Shown here: one piece after another, positions 23,048-33,619 of the stretch
How positions within the stretch are numbered: position 1 is the first letter of the stretch
Layout: every line of letters begins with the position of its first letter
Assembly: GCF_947172395.1 (NCBI RefSeq)
Contig: NC_069093.1
Span: 10,141,561-10,205,560 of the forward strand
From: Bicyclus anynana
Taxonomy: Eukaryota > Arthropoda > Insecta > Lepidoptera > Nymphalidae
Length of the DNA: 64,000 nt
Direction: 5' to 3'
Notes under the pieces: generated by a model
What the model saw: only the letters and a program-made list of their open reading frames with translations
Database searches by the model: none
Told to the model about the DNA's origin: nothing
Position numbers and translations under genes: made by a program

Positions 23048-23365
23048 CTAGAGTGGGTCGGACCTTACAATACAGAATGATTGCATCAAACGACTTATGC
23101 TTCCGCTGGATGCTGGCGGCTCGAGCTCGTGATTTTTTTTTTTTAAAAGAATATTTGCCATATATTTTATAATATAGCCAATATTCCTATTCCAAATAGT
23201 CGGGAAAGACTGTGCTAGGAGTGGGTACGACAATAGACCAACGGGGCGGGGAACACCACCCCTCGGTGATGAGTCCGACCGCCCTTACCGTTGAACTATT
23301 GAGGCTTTAAAAGTCTTTACAGGAGGACTTTGTCAGCAGTGTCCATCGATTGTGATGATTAAGAT
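23048..23365 (+). mobile_element. RTE LINE 3' end, split by a SINE-E
   Basis: The left part has GCATCAAACGACTTATGCTT and 'gctggatgctggcggctcga'. The right part has AAGTCTTTACAGGAGGAC and 'agcagtgtccatcgattgtg', then a GATGATTAAGATGATGATA tail. Between them lies SINE-E at 23131-23305. The parts join in the order seen in uninterrupted RTE copies. Confidence 0.85.
23131..23305 (-). mobile_element. SINE-E inserted in RTE
   Basis: The inverted copy begins with the tail TTTTTTTTTTTTAAAAGAAT, followed by 'atatttgccatatatttta'. It ends with the inverted A box region CTTACCGTTGAACTATTGAG. The B-box region has an indel relative to the copy at 20.4 kb. Target duplications are not clear. Confidence 0.85.
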
Positions 23366-23529
23366 GATGATATCTTCAATGGGAAACCATTAAAATACAT
23401 AATATTATCTATGTCAAACGATTATGCATCATGATGAGTCAGAATCAGAATTTGTTAAATTGATAAATTCAGAAAGATTTGATTACCTTCTATGAGCTAG
23501 TTGTTATTTAAGATAATTTATGAAAATAT

Positions 23530-23780
23530 AGCCAATGGACATTTCAGTCTCAAGGTGCTGGGATGGCGACCCTACAACTGAAAGCGCAGTGTTATTGACC
23601 TCCCACTAGGTAGGTCGATATCAAGTAGGTTGCAGGTTGCCTATGGATGCTAGCGGCTAACAACTGTGTTTTTTGGAAACCCTTGAGATCTCTCAAGGGT
23701 TTCCAAAATTACTGAACTCAAGCATCTGCCTGGGTTCAGTAATGCTGATAATGATGATGATAATGACGATGTAAATCTAA
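23530..23780 (+). mobile_element. RTE LINE 3' end carrying a perfect palindrome
   Basis: GCCAATGGACATTTCAGTCT, 'aaggtgctgggatggcgacc', 'cagtgttattgacctccc' and 'ggatgctagcggct' follow the RTE order. It ends in a TGATAATGATGATGATAATG tail. The terminal part is replaced by the hairpin at 23671-23743. Confidence 0.82.
23671..23743. repeat. Two adjacent perfect hairpins
   Basis: Arms TTTTGGAAACCCTTGAGA (23671-23688) and its exact reverse complement (23691-23708) are separated by TC. Directly after, ATTACTGAAC (23708-23717) pairs with GTTCAGTAAT (23734-23743). Confidence 0.92.
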
Positions 23781-23834
23781 ATATCTGGATAATCGTTAGA
23801 CGTAGCAACAGAGTTAAAATTAAACAGGGAGGTA

Positions 23835-23922
23835 GTTTATAGTTAGTAGACGGACGGACGGACGGATTTTGTAAGAGGGTCGGATCAGAGAGGTCTAAGG
23901 GCGGACGAAGTCGCGGGCGTCC
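23835..23922 (+). mobile_element. Helitron 3' fragment
   Basis: GGACGGACGGACGGACGG is followed by 'gatcagagaggtctaagg' and GCGGACGAAGTCGCGGGCGT, then CCGCTA. It is the 3' end of the subtype whose longer copy is at 41354-41612. Confidence 0.8.
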
Positions 23923-24454
23923 GCTATTTTATGTTGTTGTCAAGGAAATTCACAAACAAAGTTTATTAAATAGTTTTCTGATAAGCTGTTGATATATTAT
24001 GGGAAACCATTATTAGATGTATTATGTATTATTTCTATGTAGTCTATCTAGTAGTGTTTCTATGTATTATGCACAATTATAAATTCAATTTCCCATAAAA
24101 TATGACATCATATCTTCATGTTATGCAGATAAGTCATAAAACAAAAAATGATGCGTTCGGGTTTTCTTCAACAATATTTTCTTGTTATTACCGGATCTTT
24201 AAATGTAAAATTTTCCTTATTTCAATTACTAATAACTGGAATTTCCTTAAAAATAAAAATGTTTTTAACAGTAGCCAATTTTCAATGACATAAGTAATTC
24301 TGAGCTCACGTGCATTATAATCAAAGAATAATATATGTTTTCTATCGGTATTATAATAGTTTGGTATTTACTCCCTACAAAAATTGCCCTGTAAATGTAT
24401 CTACCCGTAATATCATCTAAGCGCAATGATTTAGCTAATACACCTGCACTGTAA
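23923..24454. other. No gene seen
   Basis: AT-rich. The 63-codon frame from 24102 has no recognised family. Confidence 0.45.
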
Positions 24455-24525
24455 ATAATTTTTATTCAAAGTCAATTAGGCTTAGTTCACAAGCACTTTC
24501 GAACGTCAGATAATAACAATGATTG
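24455..24525 (-). mobile_element. LINE 3' tail fragment
   Basis: The reverse complement contains AAGTGCTTGTGAACTAAGCC and TAATTGACTTTGAATAAA, matching the LINE end at 28.5-28.75 kb. Confidence 0.65.
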
Positions 24526-27514
24526 GTCGAAAACTTAAAATTAAAGTTATCAGGGTTCCAAGTTAGCCTTGGTCCAAGAAGAGCCCATAACAGATTCAGC
24601 CAGTGTTTATTTTTTGTATATCACTAGGTAATTTTGTAAGAAGTTATTTACCAATGAAATTATGTAGAGTTTGACTACTGAAAATTGAGACTGAAATAGC
24701 CCGGCATATTTAAATTTTTAAAAACGCTTAAGTATGTTTATTAAAAAAACACATATGTGTGAAACATATCCAACTTACTTATTACCCATATAAAAATATC
24801 TGCAAGTATCAAACTGTGTTATCCAAATATTTGCACTATAACTTTGGGAATGCCCTTATTTTTTTTAATGATTCAGTCTCTATTGTCAGTACCAAACTCT
24901 AACTAAGTTATTAGCGAAATGTCTAATGCAAATAATTATGAAGTTTTTTTGCAGAATATTGGAGTAAATTAATGCACATGCGTTTCATTATAAACATTTA
25001 ATTGTTAGGGGAGTCATGGAATGTTTTGTCAAACATTTAATCGTAAAAAACAAAATGCAATGTCTATCAGATTCAAGTCTCGTGCATATTATAAAAATAT
25101 TCTAATACTAATATCATATTTTTATATTGTATCGTTTAAGATAATGACACAGGTCATTATTTAAAAGGGGTATTTTGAAATATTACATTTAACCTCGACC
25201 TGAAAACAGTACATCACATAGGCATTTATTTAAATTACGTTTGACTTGGACATATAACTACTTTTGTAAACAAGTGCCAAGTATAAAACTAAGGTGACAT
25301 TAGTTATCGTATACCTATTTTGTTTGAACTTAATTTTGTAAAGGTCATTGATACAACTAGTGCTATGAAAGAACTTAAAATACTTGGTCTTTCTGAACAA
25401 GTTAATGTAATAATTTAAATAAATTAATATTTATTTCTTATCAAATAAAAATTATAGTTTCAGTTTCTTAAACGATCATAACTGATTCGATTGTCTCCAA
25501 GAATTCCATCTATCTACCTATTTAAATAAAATAGATTGACTTGGCAAGCGTTCTAAGCAATCTTATTGAATATATTATGTATTAAATTGTAAGATATATT
25601 GTGAAGGTATTCATGCGATAGCCAAGTCAATCCATGTTACTTAAAAATAAAACATTTGTAATATTGACATGGTCAGTATAAGTTGTTGTTAGGTTAGCTA
25701 ATCACGTAATAACTTGAGACAGAAGATCTCTTCCGACTATAGTATTTCCGAATAAAGTAATCGACTTGGTATTACATGGATCTCACAACTTTTTACAATA
25801 GAACAACTGAGTTGCGAGGGTTGCTATATTTTACAAGTGTTGTTTTTGATAGCTTATTCTATTAAAGTATATAAAATTAAGTCACTGTTTGTAATTTTAA
25901 ATTAAAAGCTTTTCAGTAATTGTATACACGGAGTCAATATTTTAAAGCAAATAGGTGTCATACGCAATATTTAATACTTTTAACAATTTTTTGTCAACAA
26001 ACATTGCCGCTATGAACAGCACATGTCCGGTTTGGTGATATAATCGCTGCTTAGCATCTGTTATGTGGAATTACTATTATGCTGTAATGTCTTTACATAA
26101 TCTTAGAAGAAAACTGGATAGCATTTCAACGTTCTATTTCAACTAATTGGCAAACACCAAAGTAAAAAGCTCAATAATTTGAAAAAAAAAAGCATTTTTA
26201 TTTTATCAATGTTTTGGTAAAGCTTTTAATTTATAGCTATCAAAATATTTTTATTCGATCAAAGATTAAAAAGAACATCGCGTGAATTTTTTTTAATTTA
26301 TGTCAATGTACAAAATGGTTTCGTCATTGTTTTAATAAGGTACTCGTAACTTAACTAAAGCGATAACAAAAAGCACGTTCCATTACTAACACTTAAAGTT
26401 ATTTACAAAATAACTTTAAATTTAATATGATTTTCAGTTTTTTTTTTAAATTTCGAAAATATATTCTTTTCATGTATATCACATTTTTTTGAAAAATCTT
26501 TGTTGTAACACGTTTAAGTTATCTCTAATGAAAATTCAAATAATTGTTTCTAATATTAATTAAGGTAAAAATACACAATAGAGAAATGTAATACAATATA
26601 AATTAAGTCGTGTATATGTTAGGAAGAGCTTCAAAGATTTTGAACTCATTTAATGTGTGTAACTTAAGCATAAATATAAATCTACTATGACATTATTATA
26701 AGTATGCCAAAAAGTATTAGTCAATACAATTTGACAAGGACCTTTATTTGAAATCAACTTTTCAACTCTTACTTACTGTGTCTGAAATAAAATGAATATT
26801 TATTTAGAAGGTTACAATCTCGAGGTCGATTGCTTTCCGCGGCTGCTTTAACTCAATTGTTAAATATCCAAGTATTTTCAAACGTGCATGTTTAAGTTTC
26901 GAAACACTAATTAGTATACTAACATGATAGCACGAGTGCCTAAAGCTTAATACAGTTGAACTTACCGCTGGCATTGTCCTACTTTTGTAAACGTGAGGAT
27001 ACTAAACAACAGTTTTATAATCCATAAAATTTATTGTATACGCTTAATTAACCTGTTATAGCAAATATGGCGGATTTACAAATTTGCCCTCAGTAAGCTG
27101 TTAAGTTTTTACCGCCCGCACTGACCTCTGAAATTCGATAGGTCAATTCGCAATCAATACAATTATCTACAATTTTTGTTAATAAAATTGCAACTTTTGA
27201 TACTAAAATACACACTGTTGGGCTAAAATAATATTAAAACTATCTCGTATAGTCACATTTTCAAGCCTTGTTTTATTTTACTTCTGTAAGACGAAACATT
27301 TTGTATAAAATCTGCCGCCATGGGCTCCATGTTAACCTATCCAGCCTATTTATTGACAAATGCACCACTAATAAATATATTTTATTTAATAACTTACATT
27401 TTTATCGATCCCATATTGTCACAAATATCAAAACTTATTAGTCACTCAAAAAAAATCATAGACAAAACAAAACACGTCTATCTGGGATAAATCACTTTTC
27501 GTGTCGACGTTCTA

Positions 27515-27745
27515 ATTTTGAATTTCGCGACCGAAGCGAGCGCGCGCCGTTCGACGGAACGTGCTGACTCGCTGACTGCCGCGGAGTGAGGCTGGATGCA
27601 GAGCTTCCTTCGCCTACTGCCAAGAGAAAGTTAGTTATCAAACTTGGCGGTTACGTTTGGTGATGACGATCTTCCCCGATTGCGTGTACGGTGACAAATA
27701 TTTTAGCGTCCCAATACGCTACTGACACGGTGAACGGGCGTTTGA
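27515..27745. promoter_or_regulatory. CpG-rich block, possible promoter or 5' exon
   Basis: There is an abrupt rise in GC and CpG (GCGACCGAAGCGAGCGCGCG at about 27527-27546). On the plus strand AGAAA|GTTAGT at 27624-27634 could be a 5' splice site. On the minus strand CTTTCTCTTGGCAG at 27618-27631 resembles a 3' splice site, so the direction is undecided. No TATA box is visible. It matches no repeat here. Confidence 0.4.
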
Positions 27746-27969
27746 GTCCTACTTTGATCGCTTGTTTATTATTCTAAACAAGCTTTACTATAGCCAAACT
27801 CAATGTATAATGTTTAACAACAAACACATTAAAATTAATATAAATAGCTGGTCTTTTTCACATAATCATAATTTTAATTAACTTGTTCTTAAAATAATAA
27901 CAACAAAGATTAAAAAGCTTAGAATAATTGTATATCTATTAAATAACATTTAATAAAAAAAATACATAA

Positions 27970-28036
27970 TCCTATCTTATATTATAAGAAGATGTTTGTA
28001 TGGATGTTTGCTTGGATGTTTGTTACTCTTTAACAC
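27970..28036 (+). mobile_element. Helitron 5' fragment
   Basis: TCCTATCTTATATTATAAGA after an A, then GTTTGTATGGATGTTTGCTT and TTTAACACCACTGC. The 3' half is missing. Confidence 0.72.
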
Positions 28037-28497
28037 CACTGCATTATCGGTATGTACGTAAATTAAATGTAAATGAGGTAATCATGTGATCTTGGTCGTT
28101 GTAGTAATTGAAAGGGATATAAAAGGATGGCTGCTTATTTAACTTGTAAATGTAAAACGTCGGCATAGTCGACTACTAAGCGGACAATTATGTGGCTCTA
28201 CTCATTTAGTTATCTATACGCGTAAATGCCAGTTCAACTGGATCCAAGACAAGACAATGAGTAAAGTTCATTAATACATAATATATCTTAAATTGAAAAA
28301 GTTTAAAAGAAAGTTAAATAATGTGACAATAAGTATACCCTATAAATCTAAAATATGTCTTCTTTTAAAAAGTTTAATCGACAATCTTTATTGTTTGTCG
28401 CAATTCTAGAAAACAATAATGTATTACGAGACATGCTGTTAGTTGAATAGATTTTTTAGTAATTCTCAAAGCATATGCCTTGACAATTACTAATAAT

Positions 28498-28748
28498 TAT
28501 TAAGTACGAACGAAGTAAGTTTATAAAATGGTGGTGGAGAATAAACTAAAAATAAACCTTAGCTTGTTGTTGTGTTGTTGTGCGCTTTTCTCGGACCGAG
28601 GCGCGTTTGGAACCCTCGTAACTTTAATTTTAAGTTAACTTCGACTTTATTACCACCATTAAATCATGACATAACTTGACTTCTTATCAAAAGTGCTTGT
28701 AAACTAAGCCTAATTCAAATAAATGAAATTTGAATTTGATTATTAGGT
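28498..28748 (+). mobile_element. LINE 3' end (non-LTR, clade unsure)
   Basis: It carries 'ggaccgaggcgcgtttggaa', 'atcaaaagtgcttgtaaact' and the tail AAATGAAATTTGAATTTGAT. The tail style is that of lepidopteran non-LTR elements. Related tails occur at 24455 (inverted) and 52430. Little coding sequence remains. Confidence 0.65.
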
Positions 28749-29260
28749 ATTGTAGATTGAAATTTACGACTCAGTCGAAATATAACTAAGTTATTAAAGT
28801 TTTTGACTTAGATAATCTTTAATAATGTCTTAGTTGTAATAAGTCGGGACACGTTACAGAGTTTTACTGCCATCGTGAGGTAGAGCACGTAAGCCAAAGA
28901 CTTTCAAATCCTTGTATAAAATGTTTAATACAATATACTTACAGTTAGTAATATAGGTTAAGCGTGGTAGTTAGGATTGTTGTGGCTCAATGAGTCGTGT
29001 GGTTTGTTTACGCCGTGACAGTACCATGATGTAAAGTATTATGATGAAACACTTTATTTGTTAACAAAAATCGGCACAAAATGTTTATTAGGACCGAACT
29101 TACGATGTGTTCCAACTATGCCAGAAACGCGCAAGCCAAAGCGGAGGTGTTGAGACACGTGTGACTTTAATTCTAATAAAAAAACAGCGACATAATTGAA
29201 ATAAAGTGTAATAAATAAATTTCCAGAAACTATAAAGTTTTTCTTTGTTTTTTTTTTCAG
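28749..29260. other. Low-copy DNA before a splice-like site
   Basis: AT-rich with no repeat recognised. It ends in the polypyrimidine tract discussed in the next entry. Confidence 0.4.
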
Positions 29261-29272
29261 CAGTCGGCAACG

Positions 29273-29374
29273 ATGGTCGTAAAATTCGTTTCTACAGATT
29301 TAGCTAAAGACCAAAAAGATTTGGTACCACTAGGAGAGGTGGCTAATTTATTGCCAACCTACCTTACCTGCTGA
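29273..29374 (+). CDS. Possible first coding exon or short frame, unknown product
   Basis: A textbook 3' splice site (TTTTTCTTTGTTTTTTTTTT then CAG at 29258-29260, or the next CAG) is followed 12 bases later by CAACGATGG, a good start context. The frame encodes 33 residues beginning MVVKFVSTDLAKDQKDLVPL before TGA at 29372. Alternatively it leaves at a weak donor, GAGAG|GTGGCT at 29334-29344. The CpG-rich block 1.6 kb upstream could be its 5' exon. The family is not recognised. On the opposite strand CAGCAG|GTAAGG at 29363-29374 is a good donor, so a minus-strand exon is a competing reading. Confidence 0.28.
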   Translation: MVVKFVSTDLAKDQKDLVPLGEVANLLPTYLTC

Positions 29375-29496
29375 TTATATTAATGCTATGTTGTGTTTTC
29401 TCAACCTTAAGGTTTTATACCTTTTCCACCACTCTCGTTTATTTCATCAATAGGCACCTTAGTAATAAAGACAGTAGTGGACTGGTACCTAGGATT

Positions 29497-29626
29497 TCAT
29501 CATCATATTCATCATCATCATTATCATCATTATCATCATTAATAGCCGATGGACGTTCACTGCTGGACGAAAGCCTCTAGCACGGACTTCCAAACACGAT
29601 CTCGAGCTGTCAGAATCCAGCGTCAA
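29497..29626 (-). mobile_element. RTE LINE 3' terminal fragment
   Basis: A (CAT/ATC)n run (29497-29551) is followed by AGCCGATGGACGTTCACTGC, 'ggacttccaaacacgatctc' and 'cagaatccagcg'. It is the inverted extreme 3' end of RTE, 5'-truncated. Confidence 0.85.
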
Positions 29627-30583
29627 ATAAGACTAATCGAATAATATGTTTTACTTTACATTACATTATCTACGTTACATTTTTCAAGTTATTTAATTTC
29701 TTTTGAAGTACAGGACGTTCATAAATCTGCATTTCAACACATTACATAATTGCATAACAAAACATTCCTTAACGAACAATTGTACATATATCACTTACCA
29801 GTATTTCCATGCGTGTTCACCATTCAGTCTTAACTTAACCCGCGAAAGTGAAAGCTGACCACTCACAATCGAATAATATTTAACCCATGTGTTACGCAAT
29901 GGGCGATCAACTTAATAGCCGTTCTTTCTCCGACCAAAGTTTTTGACTCATAAAAGATAAGGTCCGTAATTTGTATCATTAAGTTTTAATTGATATATGT
30001 TAATATGTTCATCTGAATGTTAAATAGACTGGTCAACAAAAAAAAGTTTAATTAAAAAAAAAATGAAAATTTTTTTTGACGTCGTTTCGAAGTAATTTAC
30101 ATACTCATAATAATTATAATTTACTACTTATAAATCTAAACATGCGGTGAGGCTGGATTTCTTAATGGATTGGGGCGATGGTCTGGAATGTCGAGGTTCG
30201 ATTTCCGGGTTATCTTTTCTGATTTTGTGTAGTTGTGTGTGTTTTAAAAAAAATAATTTGAAACCGAATGTTAATTTGAATCAATTTATTATTGGATTGC
30301 ACAAAATGTTTCTATATTACTACTTCGTCTAGACTACTACGTCTTTTAATTACCACCAATATTCTCTCCCAATAAGCTGAAAGTCTAAAGACAGAGCACC
30401 ATGATAAACCAGCAGGGATCGAACCCAGAACCTATGGGCACTTTGGTTCAAACCTGGAACTTTTTATTCAGCAGCCAAAAAGTTACTTATACACTCGAAC
30501 TATAACCATAAATGAACATTCCTTACATACAAATATTTAAGAACGACTAAAAAGTTGTATGAATACGCTTAGTTGATAGACTT
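29627..30583. other. No gene seen
   Basis: AT-rich. The 61-codon frame from 30147 has no recognised product. A fragment near 30405-30435 (AACCAGCAGGGATCGAACCC) resembles an inverted tRNA B box, but no body follows. Confidence 0.4.
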
Positions 30584-30900
30584 GACGGCCTCCGTGGCGC
30601 AGTGGTATGCACGTTGGATTTACAAGACGGAGGTCCTGGGTTCGATCCCCGGCTGGGCAGATTGAGATTTTCTTAATTTGTCCAGGTCTGGCTGGTGGGA
30701 GGCTTCGGCCGTGGCTAGTTACCACCCTACCGGCAAAGACGTACCGCCAAGCGATTTAGCGATCCGGTACCATGCCGTGTAAAAACCGAAAGGGGTGTGG
30801 ATTTTCATCCTCCTCCTAACAAGTTAGCCATCCATCTTAGACTGCATCATCACTTACCATCAGGTGAGATTGGGCTAACTTGTAAAGAATAAAAAAAAAA
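30584..30900 (+). mobile_element. SINE-A, full length
   Basis: A box TGGCGCAGTGGTATGC and B box GGTTCGATCCCCGGC are intact. The body 'gctggtgggaggcttcggcc' and 'gtaccgccaagcgattta' is present, and the 3' end TTGTAAAGAAT is followed by an A run. With 50511-50831 it is the best reference copy in the window. Confidence 0.95.
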
Positions 30901-30991
30901 CTTCAAGTTAATCAGTAGGTAATCAACAGCAAAGCAGCAGGAAATAATATGATGTTATTTAGTTTTAGTTTAGTCGGTCGGTCTAATTTTA

Positions 30992-31195
30992 TCTATACTA
31001 ATATTATAAAGCTGAAGAGTTTGTTTGTTTGTTTGTTTGATTGAACGCGCTAATCTCAGGAACTACTGGTCCGATTTGAAAAATTCTTTCAGTGTTAGAT
31101 AGCCCATTTATCGAGGAAGACTGTAGAATATATATATTCCCCATACTCCTACGGGAACGGGAACTATGCGGGTGAAACCGCGCGGCGTCAGCTAG
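30992..31195 (+). mobile_element. Helitron (LEP1-like), canonical ends
   Basis: A|TCTATACTAATATTATAAAG at the start and GCGTCAGCTAG|T at the end. The interior is (GTTT)n then 'gaacgcgctaatctcaggaa'. At 204 bp it is intact by structure. Confidence 0.93.
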
Positions 31196-31394
31196 TTGTT
31201 AAAATAAAGGTAATCATCTTCAATAACGAACACAAAATTATCTTTTAGTTCCGCAATCAATGGGTAACTTTAATATAATTTGAACGAACCTCGAGGCAAT
31301 TTCAGATTTTGAAGACATTCAAAATTCATGTTTCTTTACTTTATTTTAGCTTTTTATTCTTCATTGTAACTTATTTTTGTGTTGAATAGCCTAT

Positions 31395-31588
31395 TAATTG
31401 AGAAACGAAGAGTTTGTTTGTTTGTTTGTTTCATTGAACGCGCTAAGCTCAGGAACTACTGATCCGATTTGAAAAATTGTTTCAGTGTTAGACAGCCTAT
31501 TTATCGAGGAAGGCTCTAGGCTGTATATTATCCCGGTATTGCTACAGGAACGGGAACTACGCGGGTGAAACCACGCGGCGGCAACTAG
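31395..31588 (+). mobile_element. Helitron, second copy of the same subtype, 5' end lost
   Basis: GAAGAGTTTGTTTGTTTGTT, 'gaacgcgctaagctcaggaa' and the end GGCGGCAACTAG before T. The TCTATACTAATATT start is absent. It lies 200 bp from its sister copy in the same orientation. Confidence 0.88.
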
Positions 31589-31676
31589 TGCAGTTCTAAT
31601 AAAAGGGTAGCCATAGCTAGATACCCAATCTTTGCTGCAAGGAACTGCTTGTAATAGATAATTTTTCGAACTTTTT

Positions 31677-31921
31677 GACGACTTCCATGGCGCGCGCGCT
31701 GGATTTACAAGACGGAGGTCCTGGGTTCAATCCCCGGCTGGGCCGATTGAGATTTTCTTAATTGGGCGATTTAGCGATCCGGTACGATGTCGTGTAGAAA
31801 CCAAAAGGAGTGTGGATTTCATCCTACTCCTAAAAGTTTACCCGCTTCCATCTTAGATTGCATCATTGAATTGCATCTAAATGATTGTAATCAAGGGCTA
31901 ACCTGTAGAGAATAAAAAAAA
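31677..31921 (+). mobile_element. SINE-A with damaged A box
   Basis: The head reads GACGACTTCCATGGCGCGCG, so about 10 bases of the A box (GCAGTGGTAT) are deleted. The B box reads GGTTCAATCCC. A block between the B box and GCGATTTAGCG is also missing. The tail is an A-rich AATAAAAAAA. Confidence 0.88.
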
Positions 31922-32022
31922 GAACTAATAACAAAACGACTTATTATTGTTGAAACAAACAATAAATATGTATTTAAATCGGTAAGCCAATAACGACCTA
32001 GCTCAACATAAGATTTAACATT

Positions 32023-32321
32023 CGTTCGTCATCAACCTATATTCGGCTCACTGCTGAGCTCGAGTCTCCTCTCAGAATGAAAGGGGTTAGGCCAATTAGT
32101 CCACCACGCTGGCTGGATTGGCAGACTTCACACACGCCAGAATTAAGATAATTCTCTGGTATGCAGGTTACCTCGCGATGTTTTCCTTCACCGTTTGAGA
32201 CACGTGATATTTAATTTCTTAAAATGCACACAACTGAAAGTTGGAGGTGCATACCCCGGACCGGATTCGAACCCACACCCTCCGGAATCGGAGGTCATAT
32301 CCACTGGGCTATCAGTCTATT
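32023..32321 (-). mobile_element. SINE-B, near full length, perfect 12-bp target duplication
   Basis: The reverse complement has the A-box region AGCCCAGTGGATATGACC, B box GGGTTCGAATCC, body and end. AGATTTAACATT occurs at 32011-32022 and at 32322-32333. Confidence 0.95.
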
Positions 32322-32616
32322 AGATTTAACATTACGAGTAAGTAATTTTCACAAAACAACTATATTTGGTTGAATCCAAATATTGACCAAAATTTCACTT
32401 TCAACTGTACTCAATGAGTTGCAGCCATATTCAGAAATTAGTTAAGCTTTCTTACGGACCGTTTGCAAAGGAATGCTAAGCTGGCACTTTTCTTCATAAA
32501 TATTGTGAATGTTTAAATATTTCCTTGTGAGCTGAATAGCTATAGAAAGGTCTAAAGCAAATCCATTTTTAACCGACTTCCAAAAAGGAGGAGGTTCTAC
32601 GTTCGGCTGTATGTAT

Positions 32617-32617
<1 letters not shown>

Positions 32618-32653
<36 letters not shown>
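32618..32653. repeat. Run of 36 T
   Basis: An uninterrupted T homopolymer between two TATGTATG copies inside element F. Its length is likely variable and prone to sequencing error. Confidence 0.95.
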
Positions 32654-32657
<4 letters not shown>

Positions 32658-32890
32658 ATGTCCAGCGATAATTCCGTCAATTATGGACCGATTTTAAAAA
32701 TTCTTTTTTTGTTTTGTAGGGTTTACTTCCAGAGTGGTCCCATTTTTTTCATGTCAGGATCTGATGATGGCATCCTGGAGAAATTGAGGGGAACTCTCGA
32801 AAGTTGTAGAGACGGCTAGTACGTTTGTTAGTATTTCCATAAGGTATTTTAAACCACTACAACTTTATGAAGGTTTGGAGTTGGTCTGAT

Positions 32891-33570
32891 GATGGAGCCG
32901 AAACACAGACGATGGAACTCGTCAAGGATTTACAGCACTCACCTTTTGTTTGGGCTTGATTAATTTGTATTGATGAGTACTTTCCACCTATATGGGTTGT
33001 GACTGTATTAAGGGTCTGGTTATGAAGACGAGGGACAGTGAAGAGAACTCCTCGACGGTTCACAGTAGCTACCTTGTGTTTAGACTTGATAAATTTGTAT
33101 TGATGAGAACTTACCACCTAGATGGATTGTGACTGTATTAAGGGTCTGATGATGAAGACGAGGGACAGTGAAGAGAACTCCTCGACGGTTCACAGTAGCT
33201 ACCTTGTGTTTGGACTTGATAAATTTGTATTGATGAAAACTTTCCACCTAGATGGATTGCGACTGTATTAAAGGTCTGGTGATGAAGACGAGGGACAGTG
33301 AAGAGAACTCCTCGACGGTTCACAGTAGCTACCTTGTGTTTGGACTTGATAAATTTGTATTGATGAGAACTTACCACCTAGATGGATTGTGACTGTATTA
33401 AGGGTCTGATGATGAAGACGAGGGACAGTGAAGAGAACTCCTCGACGGTTCACAGTAGCTACCTTGTGTTTGGACTTGATAAATTTGTATTGATGAGAAC
33501 TAGAAGGATTGTGACTGTATTAAGGGTCTGGTGATGAAGACGAGGGACAGTGAAGAGAACTCCTCGACGG
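32891..33570. repeat. 130-bp minisatellite, about 5 units
   Basis: Unit starts are at 32891 (diverged), 33021, 33151, 33281 and 33411 (130-bp spacing) and at 33532 (121-bp spacing, a 9-base deletion near 33501). The last unit stops after CTCCTCGACGG. The central units are nearly identical, which points to recent amplification. Because 130 is not a multiple of three, no protein repeat is encoded. Confidence 0.93.
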
Positions 33571-33619
33571 AGATAGGTTGTGACTGTACACACGCAGTGG
33601 GTATGCTAACACTAAAAAT

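Larger units (their letters stand above)
24526..28497. other. Repeat-poor low-copy region
   Basis: About 4 kb in which the only repeat I recognise is a 67-bp Helitron end at 27970. The sequence is very AT-rich except for the CpG-rich block at 27515-27745. No long open frame is present. The absence of insertions, in a window otherwise full of them, suggests constraint or chance. Confidence 0.5.

Noticed and set aside
32857..33453. Repeated minus-strand frames resembling one another
   Set aside because: They are different frames of the 130-bp minisatellite; the unit length is not divisible by three.
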